This document shows, piece by piece, positions 9,925 through 20,284 of a DNA stretch of 64,000 bases; within the stretch, counting starts at the first letter, position 1; each line of letters starts with the position of its first letter. The notes under the pieces are model-generated. The model was not told where the DNA came from. It made no database searches and was given only the letters and a program-made list of their open reading frames with translations. Position numbers and translations under genes: made by a program. Origin of the DNA: Alnus glutinosa (Eukaryota; Streptophyta; Magnoliopsida; Fagales; Betulaceae). The stretch covers positions 3,410,001-3,474,000 of the forward strand of contig NC_084896.1 in the NCBI RefSeq assembly GCF_958979055.1, in the 5' to 3' direction.

Positions 9925-11220
9925 GAACAACATTGACGCAAGAATCCATCTTTTCAATATTTAATTAAGAGCATTGGGTTCTTTCACAAATCATTGTAAA
10001 ATTCTTTTTCTTCTATAACACAAGTTGGGAATCAAAGCTTTCCATGCAAATATTTGCATAGAAGTTCTTTTTAATGTATTGGTTAATGCCTTAGCTCCTT
10101 TGTTTCACATTGTAACCTTAAACTATCTATGATAATTGTTAGAATATTAATCTAGCTAAAAGAATTGGGCAAATAAGCTGTTTGTCTGCGTAATATTCAA
10201 CAATGCAGTTGGAACAAATAGTTTAATTTTAGATCTGCTTTTTTGCTGTAGAAGAGACCCATGGGAGGATTATCAGTAAATGACCTGAGGAATTCTATCT
10301 TATGAGGCCGAGGTTGTTACTATCCCTTACTTTGATTATGTTAGAAATGGTGGCTAATATTCATAAGTATAAAGGCCACATGGGCGGAGTTTAGAGGAAA
10401 AATTAGCCACTCGTTCCTGTAGACGTAAGCACACTGCCGAACCACATGAACTCTTTGTGTTTTCTCTCTATTTTTCTCTTTACTTTTAACTAAATCGCAT
10501 AGTCTCGACAATCCTAATAGATTATGAGATCATAACAAAAGTGAACAAAAATGGAGAAAAAAAAGAGAAGAAACTTGTTGTCCCAGGAGTTAGCACCTAA
10601 AATATGACATGTCACTGATGATTGTTACAGTTGCTTGTAATAATTTCATCACTTACAATGCAATACTTGTTTGAGATATGTAGGGTTTCTCCAGCTGTGA
10701 CTACTTGTAGGACATACTTCATGTGATCTCCATGGGGGTTTGTCCTGAAACTCATTGGATAAAGGAAAATTAAGAAAATGTCGGTAAATTAGGTTGGGAG
10801 GACATGACTACATTTCCTTTCCTCACCTCAATCCCTGATCTCATGTTTCTGACAGTTGGAAATTTCATTTTCATTTTTAGACACAAATGAATACTTTTTT
10901 GCTCCGTTGAGAAAATCTGCAGAGTATTTGTTGATACAGATAACTTTTCTTTTTCCAGCATCCAGATTTCATTGAGGTTAAACTTGTTGTAAAGACACGA
11001 GTTAGGTTTGCATGATCTAGGAGATTTTCTCTGGTCCCAACTATATGTCTAACCCTGTCTTTCATAGCTGGAGGTCAGCCAGTTGGTGCAAATTTTTCTA
11101 CAATCCACATATCTTTGCTTTCAACAAGGTCCCTTGTAGGTTGTTCTCCCAGCAAATGCTTGTGGCTTGTGCTCAGCATGTTCCAAAGTCTCAATCACTA
11201 CCAATTTCTTCATGATGAGT
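9925..11220. other. D1-E1 spacer
   Basis: AT-rich spacer also present between D2 and E2 (14.35-15.66 kb) and, inverted, between E4 and D3 (36.5-38.3 kb). It includes GGTTGTTCTCCCAGCAAATG-type distal SAUR upstream sequence at its 3' end. No gene is visible. Confidence 0.4.
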
Positions 11221-11232
11221 AGAAAGACATGT

Positions 11233-11344
11233 CCATGTGATCCTTCAAATGCTATGTCTCTCACCAATCCCACCTGGATCCCTCTTCACCACTCGCTCCA
11301 CATTTCAGGGACTTAACACACTACTCATCAATAGTTATAAATAT
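11233..11344 (+). promoter_or_regulatory. Promoter of E1 with AuxRE
   Basis: CCATGTGATCC at 11233-11243, TGTCTC at 11255-11260 and TTATAAATA near 11336-11344. Confidence 0.7.
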
Positions 11345-11473
11345 GAAGATATCCTTTCACAGCCAGATCAAGTCTTCAGATCCTCTAATATCAAATCCTT
11401 GCTTTCTTCTCCCTTTTCAGCTTTCATTTGTGATCTCCACCTTCTTTCTGAGCAATAATACAGATAGATAGAA

Positions 11474-11776
11474 ATGGCTATTCGCTTACCTGGTATTACA
11501 CATGCTAAGCACATTCTCCGACGGCCAAACTCATTTGCAAAGCAAGCAGCTTCAAGATTTGCTGATGTTCCAAAAGGCTACCTAGCAGTATATGTTGGAG
11601 AGAGTGAAAAGAAGCGATTTGTAGTTCCCATATCATTCTTGAACCAGCCTTCATTTCAAGAATTGCTAAACAAAGCTGAGGAGGAATTTGGATTCCATCA
11701 TCAAATGGGTGGTCTCACAATTCCTTGCAGTGAAGACATCTTCATTGATCTCACTTCTAGCTTACATGAATTCTAA
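11474..11776 (+). CDS. SAUR: SAUR family protein, subfamily E (copy E1)
   Basis: 100 aa, [20 protein letters not shown] then [20 protein letters not shown]. It carries Gln at position 77 in the core signature ([13 protein letters not shown]) where the other three E copies and nearly all SAURs have Pro, from a CCA to CAA change. It also has Pro18 where E2 has Ser. E1 and E2 differ at 4 residues. It lies on the plus strand behind D1. The 3' UTR carries a TTTGTAAATCCATGCGTATT stretch shared by all E copies. Confidence 0.93.
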   Translation: MAIRLPGITHAKHILRRPNSFAKQAASRFADVPKGYLAVYVGESEKKRFVVPISFLNQPSFQELLNKAEEEFGFHHQMGGLTIPCSEDIFIDLTSSLHEF

Positions 11777-12158
11777 TACGTGGCACTAAAATAGAATAGC
11801 AGAGACGGTTTTGTAAATCCATGCGTATTCTTTATTTATTCTAGGCAGAAGAAGTGATGGGGGTTGATTACCCACTAAAAATGCTACAAATAGAATTCTT
11901 GCAGTTTCTCCAACATTCTCCTAACAAATGTAAAACTGAGATTACCTTTCAGTTTAAATTGATCCTCTTAAGATTCTATGAGCCTTTTTATTTAGTTTAA
12001 TTTTTCATGTTTTTCTATGGATGATGGTCGATCTATGCAGCTTTCTTATGTAAGCATTTTCAGCGGTTCATTAGAACATTTTTTTTTTGAAGTACTCAGA
12101 AAGTTTCTCCATAGTACACAAAACTCAATTAAAACCAAATGATGAAATCATCAAAACT

Positions 12159-13575
12159 AATTTGAAATTAATTTTCACTCCCCAAATTTGGCATTAAAGT
12201 TCACTCCCCAAATTTGAAATTAATTTTCCAACCAGATGGGGTGGCATTTGTGACATCAGGTTGGGTGCTAGAACAGGCCAAGTGAAACTTCGGATTTACA
12301 TTGGAATTGATATCTTGTGATCCCAGGTTGGAATGTAGCCACGGTAACTTTGTAAGGCATGGAAGCTAATGAATGAGATGCTCTGTTATTTCCTTATTAG
12401 AATGTTTACATGTATGTGTGATTGTAAGCAAATCTTAGTGATTTGATTACTTTATTTGCATTCACTCCACATACCACATTTCTCCTATAAATAAGTGCTA
12501 TTTGAATTGTAAAATCATCAGGTGAATAAGAGCATAACGTAGCCCTTAGAAAAATTACAAGTAGTGGACATAAGCCTCTAAGGTCAAACCACCCCAAAGT
12601 CTCTTGTGTCCCTTTTTTTTTTTCTATTGCTTCCGCTTTTTCTCCGCAATTTTTTTTTTTTTTTTTAAATTTTTTTTAAAGAACAATTCTACAGATTTTC
12701 TCCCTTAGTTGGACCTAGTGGTTTATAACTAGAATTGTGTTTTGAAGGAATTAAAAAACATGAATGACTCAGCTGATATTGTCCTTGACGTGATGGTCTA
12801 GGAACTTTTTCATCTATATCAGCCATGGTCATCACTTAGCATTCAATCCAATCATTAAAATCACACATCTTAGGCATTTAGTATATATCTTGAAGGTGAA
12901 GTCTGTTATAGTTGATCATTGTGGATTATCTGGTAATGGTCCACCAATAGAAACTCCTGCATTGACCAAATAGAATTAAAAACTTTCCTCATCAGATACA
13001 TAGCTCATTGAGAAGTTAGAATCATCTACAACATAACATGCTAGGGTGGTTTTGTTTTCCTATTCAATCATTTTCTTTCCAATTCTTTTGCTTTTTGTAT
13101 TAAGCAACATCTTCACATGAAGTGATAACTTGTTTGTGTGGAATTTGATATGTACCTGGTCCACATATTTGTCCCTACTAGTTAATATTTGGTCCAACAG
13201 GTCGGTTGGTTTAATCAGAATGGAGTGTAAATAGAGAATGTGGGGTCTGTAGTTTGCTCTGTTATGTGACAGGCCATGATTGATGAATAACAACATACAG
13301 ATTAGAGCATGAAAATTTATGAAACTTAGAGAGGCAAAACCATATGATCCCTCTTGAAAAATGTCCTTTGATGGTCCCCAATGTTAGATCATCCTTTAAG
13401 ACTTACTCCAATTGACAATGCTGACCACATAACATGATAACTCCACAGGAGGTTCCTCCTAGCCACATCTCTTAACTTCAAGTGGGGTCCCCTTGTAGGT
13501 TACCACCCCAGAAATTGTTGGACATAAGGTCTTCAAATTTCCACCAGCACCAAGTTCTCGATGATGAGTTGGAAG
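12159..13575. other. Junction of the D-E tandem units and D2 upstream region
   Basis: The junction is near 12159-12200, where CACTCCCCAAATTTG occurs twice within about 30 bp. From 12200 the sequence repeats that of 7785 onward, with poly(T) tracts of different length at 12617-12680. No gene is visible. Confidence 0.6.
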
Positions 13576-13581
13576 ACAAAA

Positions 13582-13682
13582 CCATGTGATCCTTCAAATT
13601 CCTTTGTCTCTCACCAATACCCCACTATACTCATACTCACATTTTCAGAGATTTTCGCATCCCTCCTTTCATCTATATATAG
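13582..13682 (+). promoter_or_regulatory. Promoter of D2 with AuxRE
   Basis: CCATGTGATCC at 13582-13592, TGTCTC at 13605-13610 and CTATATATAG at 13673-13682. Confidence 0.7.
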
Positions 13683-13789
13683 CCATACATGTTATTCCAA
13701 CAGCCAAATCAAGTCCACTTATCTCCACTAGTAAACATTTATCCACCTTTTTCTCCAAAGCCGTTTCTGAGGGTCAAGCTTTTATAGAA

Positions 13790-14092
13790 ATGGCTCTTCG
13801 AGTTCCTGCTATTATGCATGTTAAGCAGCTTCTCCGCCGGTCCTTTCTAAGCGGCAAAGAAGCAGCTTTCACAACTAAAATTGTTCCGAAAGGTTACTTT
13901 GCAGTCTATGTTGGTGAGTACCAGAAGAAGAGATTCATTCTACCTATGTCATACCTAAATGAGCCTTCATTTCAGAAATTGTTAAATGAGGCGGCAGAAG
14001 AATTTGGGTTTGATCATCCAATGGGTGGTCTAACAATTCCTTGCAGAGAAGAGGTTCTTACTGATCTCACTTCTCGCTTAAACAGATTGTGA
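13790..14092 (+). CDS. SAUR: SAUR family protein, subfamily D (copy D2)
   Basis: 100 aa, one residue different from D1 (VLTDLTSRLNRL) and four different from the mirror-arm copy D3, all in the first 15 residues. The Asp form is shared with D3, so the Asn of D1 is probably the derived state. Complete SAUR signatures, intronless, with the same ATG context as D1. Confidence 0.95.
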   Translation: MALRVPAIMHVKQLLRRSFLSGKEAAFTTKIVPKGYFAVYVGEYQKKRFILPMSYLNEPSFQKLLNEAAEEFGFDHPMGGLTIPCREEVLTDLTSRLNRL

Positions 14093-14097
14093 TACAT

Positions 14098-14130
14098 GGA
14101 GCCGAGATCAATCATCAAAACAGATTTGTA
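14098..14130 (+). promoter_or_regulatory. DST-like motif in D2 3' UTR
   Basis: GGA at 14098-14100, CAGAT at 14121-14125 and GTA at 14128-14130, in the same arrangement as behind D1. Confidence 0.4.
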
Positions 14131-14229
14131 AACTCATGCACTCCATCTCTTTCTGGAGAAGGAGAAATTTGGCAAATGCACACTCGGTTGAGAAAGTTGC
14201 TAAGCAGAAGGTACTGCAGTATCTGAAGA

Positions 14230-14340
14230 ACATGTCCATTTGCCTTCACTGTTCAGGCCAAGCATATTTTCCAGCAGATGTGGAGGGCTCAAGAGGCCAC
14301 ATATTTAAAGGCAATGTGGAGAAGCTCAAGAGACATGATA
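14230..14340 (+). pseudogene. Decayed SAUR relic behind D2
   Basis: Same relic as behind D1 (CAGGCCAAGCA..., then GAGGCCACATATTTAAAGGC). It was copied with the tandem unit and has no usable frame. Confidence 0.45.
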
Positions 14341-15676
14341 ATGAGTAGTGTCGAGAACACCATTGACCCAAGAATCCATCTTTTCAATATTGAATTAAGA
14401 GCATTGGGTTCTTTCACAAATCATTGTAAAATTCTTTTTCTTCTTTAACAAAAGTTGGGAATCAAAGCTTTCCATGCAAATATTTTGCTTAGAAGTTCTT
14501 TTTAATGTATTGGTTAATGCCTTAGCTCCTTTGTTTCACATTGTAACCGTAAACTATCGATGATAGTTGTTAGAATATTAATCTAGCTAAAAGAATTGAG
14601 CTAGTAAGTTGTTTGTCAGCGTAATATTCAACAATGCAGTTGAAACAAATAGTTTAATTTTAGATGTGCTGTTTTGCTGAAGAAGAGATCCTTGGGAGGA
14701 TTATCAATAAATGACAAGAGGAATTCTATCTTAAGAGGCCGAGGTTGTTACTATCCCTTACTTTGATTATGTTAGAAATGGCGGCTAATATTCAGAAGTA
14801 TGAAGGCCACATGGGCGGAGTTTAGAGGAAAAATTAGCCACTCGTTCCTATAAGCACATTGCCGAATCACATGAACTCTTTGTGTTTTCTCTCTATTTTC
14901 TCTTTACTTTTAACTAAATCGCATAGTCTCGACAATCCTAACAGATTATGAGATCATAACAAAAGTGAACAAAAATGGAGAAAAAGAAGAGAAGAAACTT
15001 GTTGTCCCAATAGTCAGCACCTAAAATTTGACATGTCTACTGATGATTGTTACAGTTGCTTGCAATAATTTCATCACTTACAATGCAATACTTGTTTGAG
15101 ATATGTAGGGTTGCTCCAGCTATGAATACTTGTAGGACATACTTCATGTGCTCTCCATGGGGGTTTGTCCTCAAACTCATTAGATAAAGGAAAATTAAGA
15201 AAATGTCGGTAAATTAGGTTGTGAGGCAATGACTACATTTCCTTTCCTCACCTCAATCCCTGATCATCAATGTATTCTCATGTTTCTAACAATTGGAAAT
15301 TTCATTTTCATTTTCATTTTTAAACACAAATCAATATTTCTTTACTCCGTTGAGAAAATCTGCAGAGTATTTGCTGATACAGATAACTTTTCTTTTTCCA
15401 GCATCCAAATTTCATTGAGGTTAAACTTGTTGTAGAGATACGAGTTAGGTTTGCGTGATCTTGGAGAATTTCTCTGGTCCCAACTATATGTCTAACCCTG
15501 TCTTTCATAGCGGGAGGTCAGCCAGTTGGTGCAAATTTTTCTCCAATCCACATATCTTTGCTTTCAACAAGGGTCCCTTGTAGGTTGTTCTCCCAGCAAA
15601 TGCTTGTGGCTTGTACTCAGCGTGTTCCAAAGTCTCAATCACTACCAATTTCTTCATGATGAGTAGAAGGACAGGT

Positions 15677-15787
15677 CCATGTGATCCTTCAAATGCTATG
15701 TCTCTCACCAACCCCACCTGGATCCCTCTACACCACTCGCTCCACATTTCAGGGACTTAACACACTACTCATCTATAGTTATAAATA
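15677..15787 (+). promoter_or_regulatory. Promoter of E2 with AuxRE
   Basis: CCATGTGATCC at 15677-15687, TGTCTC at 15699-15704 and TTATAAATA near 15779-15787. Confidence 0.7.
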
Positions 15788-15915
15788 TGAAGATAACCTT
15801 TCACAGCCAGATCAAGTCTTGATCCTCTGATATCAAATCCTTACTTTCTTCTCCCTTTTCAGCTTTCATTTGTGATCTCCACCTTCCTTTTGAGCAATAA
15901 TACAGATAGATAGAA

Positions 15916-16218
15916 ATGGCTTTTCGCTTACCTGGTATTGCACATGCTAAGCACATTCTCCGCCGGTCAAACTCATTTGCAAAGCAAGCAGCTTCAAGAT
16001 TTGCTGATGTTCCAAAAGGCTACCTAGCAGTATATGTTGGAGAGAGTGAAAAGAAGCGATTTGTAGTTCCCATATCATTCTTGAACCAGCCTTCATTTCA
16101 AGAATTGCTAAACAAGGCTGAGGAGGAATTTGGATTCCATCATCCAATGGGTGGTCTCACAATTCCTTGCAGTGAAGACATCTTCATTGATCTCACTTCT
16201 AGCTTACATGAATTCTGA
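15916..16218 (+). CDS. SAUR: SAUR family protein, subfamily E (copy E2)
   Basis: 100 aa, [20 protein letters not shown] with the standard [13 protein letters not shown] core. It is convergent with F1 (17722-18027, minus), about 1.5 kb tail to tail. The mirror arm shows the same E/F convergence, there separated by a transposon insertion. Phe3 is unique among the E copies. Confidence 0.95.
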   Translation: MAFRLPGIAHAKHILRRSNSFAKQAASRFADVPKGYLAVYVGESEKKRFVVPISFLNQPSFQELLNKAEEEFGFHHPMGGLTIPCSEDIFIDLTSSLHEF

Positions 16219-17721
16219 TACGCAGCACTAACATAGAATAGCAGAGACAGTTTTGTAAATCCGTGCGTATTCTATATTTATTCCTTGGTAGAACAAGTGA
16301 TGTGGTTGATTAACCACTAAAAATGCTACAAATAGAATTCTTGCAGTTTCTCTAACATTGTCCTTACAAATGTAAAACTGAGATTACCTTTTAGTTTAAA
16401 TTGACTCTCTTAAGATTCTATGATATTTCTAAGCCCTTCTATTTAATTTAATTTTGCATGCTTTTCTATGGATGATAGTCATTTTCAGCGGTTCATTAGA
16501 ACATTTTTTTTTTTTAATTACTCAGAAAGTTTCTCCATAGTACACAAAATTCAATTAAAACCAAATGATGAAATCATTAAAACTGAGCCAGGTTTTGGTT
16601 TGCACCACATCCAATCAAAAAGAAATTAGAACTTTAGTGTCTATCAATTTTGTGTTAGGAAGCTGTTTCGAAATTCTATTTATTTATTGGCTTATCAAAA
16701 GGCTAAACTTTAGGCTTATGGATTACTCAACTTTGATCAGTAACTGTTAAATGCTATAAAGTCAATTGATAACTTAAGGAAAACTTGTGTTTCAGAACAG
16801 ACTCCACCTCAATTTCAGAGATTAGTCTGGACCCGAGTTATATATTCTTGTGAAGAAATTATGCACAAGAAATATGTTATTGGGGACCAAATTAGACTCT
16901 CGTATGACATGCCTTTAGGATAAATAGTTACCAATTTTTAAGGATGCATGATCTTTTTGTTTTATACTAGAGATTTATGATTTATTCCTGTTTTAAGGGA
17001 AGGAAAGGCAACCTCATTGTGCAACCCAAAGAAATTTACCTACCTGTTGTAGGATGATTCAAAGTTTAACTTGGGTCATTTCTTCTCAGCATAATATTAT
17101 TTGCACACCTCCTATGCAAATCTATTGCACATGTTTCTTGTTTATTCCTTTGATTTTGAATTAACGTATTAACAAATGCTATAATTGGATGTGGTATCAA
17201 AGAAAAAATAAACGAGAGCCACACACAAGATACGCAGATAATCTTTTCACCCAGTTAAAAAATAACTGAGAACAAAAAATAAGGATCCATGAGAAAATTT
17301 GAGGAAAAATATAAATGAACAAGTTAAAGTTTTGAAAGGTCTTAACTTTGTGTTTGGTTTTCCATTAAAAATTATACTTTTTCTTGTCGATTTCATACAA
17401 ATGTCCAAGAAGGTTGCTCATTCTTTTGAAGAAGACAAGATTGTGGCAGATAGTAGAAGAAACCATCAAAATCAATGCCCATTAGATAGACTGTTATCCA
17501 TAGAAAAAACATGCCAAATCAAACAAAATTTAAGGGGATTGAAATGTCACAGAATGAAAAGATCAATTTAAACTGAGGAGACTGTGAGAAGGGTGTAAGA
17601 GTAACTGCAATGATTCGATTAGAAAAACTCAGGATAGGTAGTTAATCCCCATCTCTTCTTCTAGTAAAATCAAATGAAGAATATACATGGATTTACAAAA
17701 TTGGCACTGCTTGTTCATGTA
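16219..17721. other. E2-F1 convergent spacer
   Basis: Contains both 3' flanks. It matches 33.06-35.94 kb (inverted) minus the MITE and the 69-bp duplication there, and also 27.93-29.33 kb. Short open frames (for example 17299-17571) are not conserved across the copies as coding. No gene was recognised. Confidence 0.45.
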
Positions 17722-18027
17722 TTACAACAATTCATGTAAGCAAGAAGTGAGACCAATGAAGAGATCTTCGCTGCAGGGAATTGTGAGACCTCCCATTGGA
17801 TGATCAAATCCAAATTCTTCCTCAGCCATGCCTAGCAATTCTTGAAATGAAGGCTGGTTCAGAAGTGATACTGGAACTATGAATCGCTTCTTTTCGCTCT
17901 CTCCAACGTATATTGCAAGGTGGCCTTTTGGAACATCTGTAAATGTTGAAGCTGCTTTCTTTGCAAATGAGTTTGATCGGCGAAGAATATGCTTAGCATG
18001 TGTAATACCAGGCAAACGAATAGCCAT
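17722..18027 (-). CDS. SAUR: SAUR family protein, subfamily F (copy F1)
   Basis: 101 aa, [20 protein letters not shown], then [16 protein letters not shown] and [15 protein letters not shown] with Ile for Val before VP. The N-terminus is E-like (THAKHILRR) and the remainder A-like ([23 protein letters not shown]), so the subfamily itself may be of mixed origin. It is head to head with A2, about 0.9 kb apart. It differs from F2 at two residues. Confidence 0.95.
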   Translation of the reverse strand: MAIRLPGITHAKHILRRSNSFAKKAASTFTDVPKGHLAIYVGESEKKRFIVPVSLLNQPSFQELLGMAEEEFGFDHPMGGLTIPCSEDLFIGLTSCLHELL

Positions 18028-18163
18028 TGCTATCTATGTATGTTGTTTCTGAAAAAGGCAGTGAAGATCAGCAACAAAAAGTGAAGAGAAAGTAAAGGAT
18101 TTGATAGCAGAGGATGTGAAGATCGACTTGAGTTTGGCTATGGAATGATGTGTTACGTGTATG

Positions 18164-18266
18164 TATATATAGATAATAGATATGATTAACTTGTGAAAGT
18201 CTCTTACATGTGGAATGAGTGGTGTATAGGCATTTGAAAGACACAAGCATTTAAAGGATCACATGG
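18164..18266 (-). promoter_or_regulatory. Promoter of F1
   Basis: GGATCACATGG at 18256-18266 and a TATATATAGATA box at 18164-18175, read on the minus strand. Confidence 0.65.
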
Positions 18267-18433
18267 ACTGTCTTCCATCTCAACAACATGGTAGTGATTG
18301 AGGCTTTATATTTCTTGGAGCAACCTACAACTACAAGGGACCAAGTTAAAATCAAAGACAAAACAATAAAATGTGGTCCAACAGATATATCTCAACCACT
18401 GCCAGGTTCTTGACAATGAGTTGGAGGACATGT

Positions 18434-18530
18434 CCATGTGATCCTTCAAATATCCCGCGACCCGCATGCCTCTACACCACTCGCTCCACATTTCAGACAG
18501 TTTCGCACACTAATCATCTGTACACACAGA
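18434..18530 (+). promoter_or_regulatory. Orphan SAUR promoter module without a gene
   Basis: CCATGTGATCC at 18434-18444 is followed by the usual downstream context (CTACACCACTCGCTCCACAT ... ACTAATCATC), but instead of a TATA box and an ORF the sequence passes into distal upstream DNA of A2. The mirror arm keeps the same orphan at 32265-32344. It is probably what remains of a deleted SAUR in the F-A divergent interval. Confidence 0.5.
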
Positions 18531-18683
18531 GCCAGACGTTGAGAAGTTGCTCCAATCCACTTATCCTTGATTTCAACTGGGGCCCTTTGCAGGTTGTCCT
18601 CCCAGAAATGCATGCCCAGGATGTCTTCCAACTTTAATACCTCGATCACAAACATGTCCTTGACGATGGGTTGGAAGACACAT

Positions 18684-18811
18684 CCATGTGATCCTTTAAA
18701 TGCTTATGTTTCGAACAAATGACCCCCACCCGAGTGCCTCTACACCACTCACTCCTCATTTCAGAGACTTTCACACACTAACCAATCATGAATCATCTAT
18801 GTATATATATA
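18684..18811 (+). promoter_or_regulatory. Promoter of A2
   Basis: CCATGTGATCC at 18684-18694 and a TATATATATA box at 18802-18811. The AuxRE position is degenerate (TGTTTC). Confidence 0.65.
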
Positions 18812-18927
18812 CATACACATATCATTCCATAGCCAAACCAAGTCCTCACGTCCTCTGCTCTCAAATCCTTTTACTTTCTTTCTCCCTTTTCATTTGTAAT
18901 CTTCGCAATCTTTCTGGGCAGATAGCA

Positions 18928-19233
18928 ATGGCTATTCGTTTGCCTGGTGTTATTAATGCTAAGAACATTCTCCGCCGATCAAACTCATTTGGAAAGAAAG
19001 CAGCTTCATCATTTATCCAAGTTCCAAAAGGCCATCTTGCAGTATACGTTGGAGACAGCGAAAAGAAGCGATTCGTAGTTCCAATATCACTTCTGAACCA
19101 CCCTTCATTTCAAGAATTGCTAGGCATGGCTGAGGAAGAATTTGGATTCGATCATCCAATGGGTGGCCTCACAATTCCCTGCAGTGAAGACTTATTCATT
19201 GATCTCACTTCTCGCTTACATCAATTGTTGTAA
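18928..19233 (+). CDS. SAUR: SAUR family protein, subfamily A (copy A2)
   Basis: 101 aa, [20 protein letters not shown] followed by FGKK. It has Gln in IQVPKGHLAVYVGDSEKK, where the other A copies have Asp before VPKG and Glu after YVG. The C-terminus is TSRLHQLL. It is the innermost gene of the left arm; its mirror partner A4 differs at about ten residues, well more than the C, D or F pairs, which may reflect gene conversion among A-type copies. The 3' flank continues to the PPR remnant. Confidence 0.95.
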   Translation: MAIRLPGVINAKNILRRSNSFGKKAASSFIQVPKGHLAVYVGDSEKKRFVVPISLLNHPSFQELLGMAEEEFGFDHPMGGLTIPCSEDLFIDLTSRLHQLL

Positions 19234-19484
19234 TTCATAAACAAGCAGTGCCAATTTTGTAAATTTTATATTTGTTTTTAACAGAAAAAGAGATCCACTA
19301 TGAATTTTACCAATTGAATTATTGCAATTCTTCTCACATTCTCTATTTGTTTTTAATAATTTCGACAACTGATGAAATAAAAATTAAGTTGTTTAATCAC
19401 TTATTCAAGTAGGTGAGTTTTATAAATCACCTACTTTTCTTTCAAATTAAACAAATAATTTGAGACGAACCTAATTCAATTGCC
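19234..19484. other. A2 3' flank, AT-rich, with duplication edge
   Basis: About 19330-19475 resembles the 3' flank of A1 (inverted, about 1850-2040). The similarity stops where the PPR coding remnant begins, so a duplication or insertion edge sits near 19478. Confidence 0.45.
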
Positions 19485-20284
19485 ATTAAGATTCTCATCA
19501 CCGGCGAGCGGTACCGCCACGCCGAGACCCTTGTCGAAGAGGTACTCGCCGGCGCCTGTGACATTAGCGTCCCTCTTTACAATTCCATTATCAAGTTCTG
19601 TTGCGCTCGAAGGTCCCTGTTTAATCGCGCCTTCGATGTGTAGAAGAAAATGTTTAGCTCAGAGAATTGTAAGCCCACGCTTGAGATTTACACGTTGTTG
19701 TTGAATTCGTTGCTCAGAAAGTTCAATAAGTTGAATGTGTGTTATATGTATTTACATTCGGTCTGGTCGTTAGCAAAGCAAATGAAGGCGGTGGGTGTGA
19801 TACCTGACACGTTCGTGTTGAACATGATTATAAAGGTGTATGCGAAGTGTCTTGAGGTTGATGAGGCGATTCGGGGTTTTCGCGAAATGGGGTTGTATGG
19901 ATGTGAGCCAAATGCGTATACCTATGGGTATATAGCGAAGGGTTTGTGTGAGAAGGGGAGGGTGGGTAAGGGTCTCGAGTTTTATAAGGAAATGAGGGAG
20001 AAGAGTTTGGTACGGCGTAGTAGTACTTATATATGACTGTGATTTGCAGTGTTTCTTTGGAACGGAGGTACGAGGACGCGATTGATGTTGTGTTCGACAT
20101 GTTGGGGGATTCCATGTCTCCTAATTTCTTGACCTACAAAACATTGTTGGAGGGAATGTGGCGGGATGGGAGAGGCGACGAGGCCTTTCAACTGCTCGAT
20201 GAATTGCGGAAGAGGGATTGTTCGATGGGTGAGAAGACTTACAAAATTTTATTGAATGGATTGTATTTTCTAAGTCGCGAGTAG
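19485..20284 (+). pseudogene. PPR protein gene, C-terminal remnant
   Basis: Reads ILITGERYRHAETLVEEVLA, then about six pentatricopeptide repeats (for example PDTFVLNMIIKVYAKCLEVD, PNAYTYGYIAKGLCEKGRVG, PNFLTYKTLLEGMWRDGRGD), ending NGLYFLSRE and a stop. PPR proteins bind organellar RNA. The N-terminus, including any targeting peptide, is missing. TAG at 19641-19643 replaces a Tyr codon (V-stop-KKM), and an extra AT near 20030 shifts the frame within STYMTV. Base composition is GC-richer than its surroundings. With 5' truncation, a stop and a frameshift it is a pseudogene. Confidence 0.8.

Larger units (their letters stand above)
7785..12158 (+). repeat. Tandem D-E unit, copy 1
   Basis: Starts near CACTCCCCAAATTTGAAATT and contains about 1.4 kb of D upstream sequence, D1, a D-E spacer, E1 and its 3' flank. 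It is repeated from 12200 with gene-to-gene offsets of 4430 bp (D1 to D2) and 4442 bp (E1 to E2). The 5' part (7.8-9.1 kb) has no recognised gene; short open frames there persist only because the unit was copied. Confidence 0.9.
12200..16584 (+). repeat. Tandem D-E unit, copy 2
   Basis: Second copy of the D-E unit, ending near 16584 (GATGAAATCATTAAAACT), where the flanks of E1 and E2 cease to match. Few differences from copy 1 are seen by eye, so the tandem duplication looks recent relative to the array. The right arm has a single D and E. Confidence 0.9.
3740..19350 (+). repeat. Left arm of large inverted SAUR duplication
   Basis: Gene order B+ C+ D+ E+ D+ E+ F- A+ is the mirror of A- F+ E- D- C- B- in about 31.4-45.09 kb, and homology covers intergenic DNA as well as genes. 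The outer end is near 3740, where GGATCATGGGAATGTTGAGA matches the reverse complement near 45.04 kb. The inner end lies just past the A2 gene. This arm holds an extra D-E tandem unit and an extra 159-bp duplication that the other arm lacks. Exact breakpoints are estimated by eye. Confidence 0.85.

Noticed and set aside
18700-18927. In-frame N-terminal extensions of many SAURs (to 130-177 aa)
   Set aside because: They run through the TATA box and leader, are not conserved between subfamilies, are interrupted in sister copies, and the family length is about 90-105 aa.
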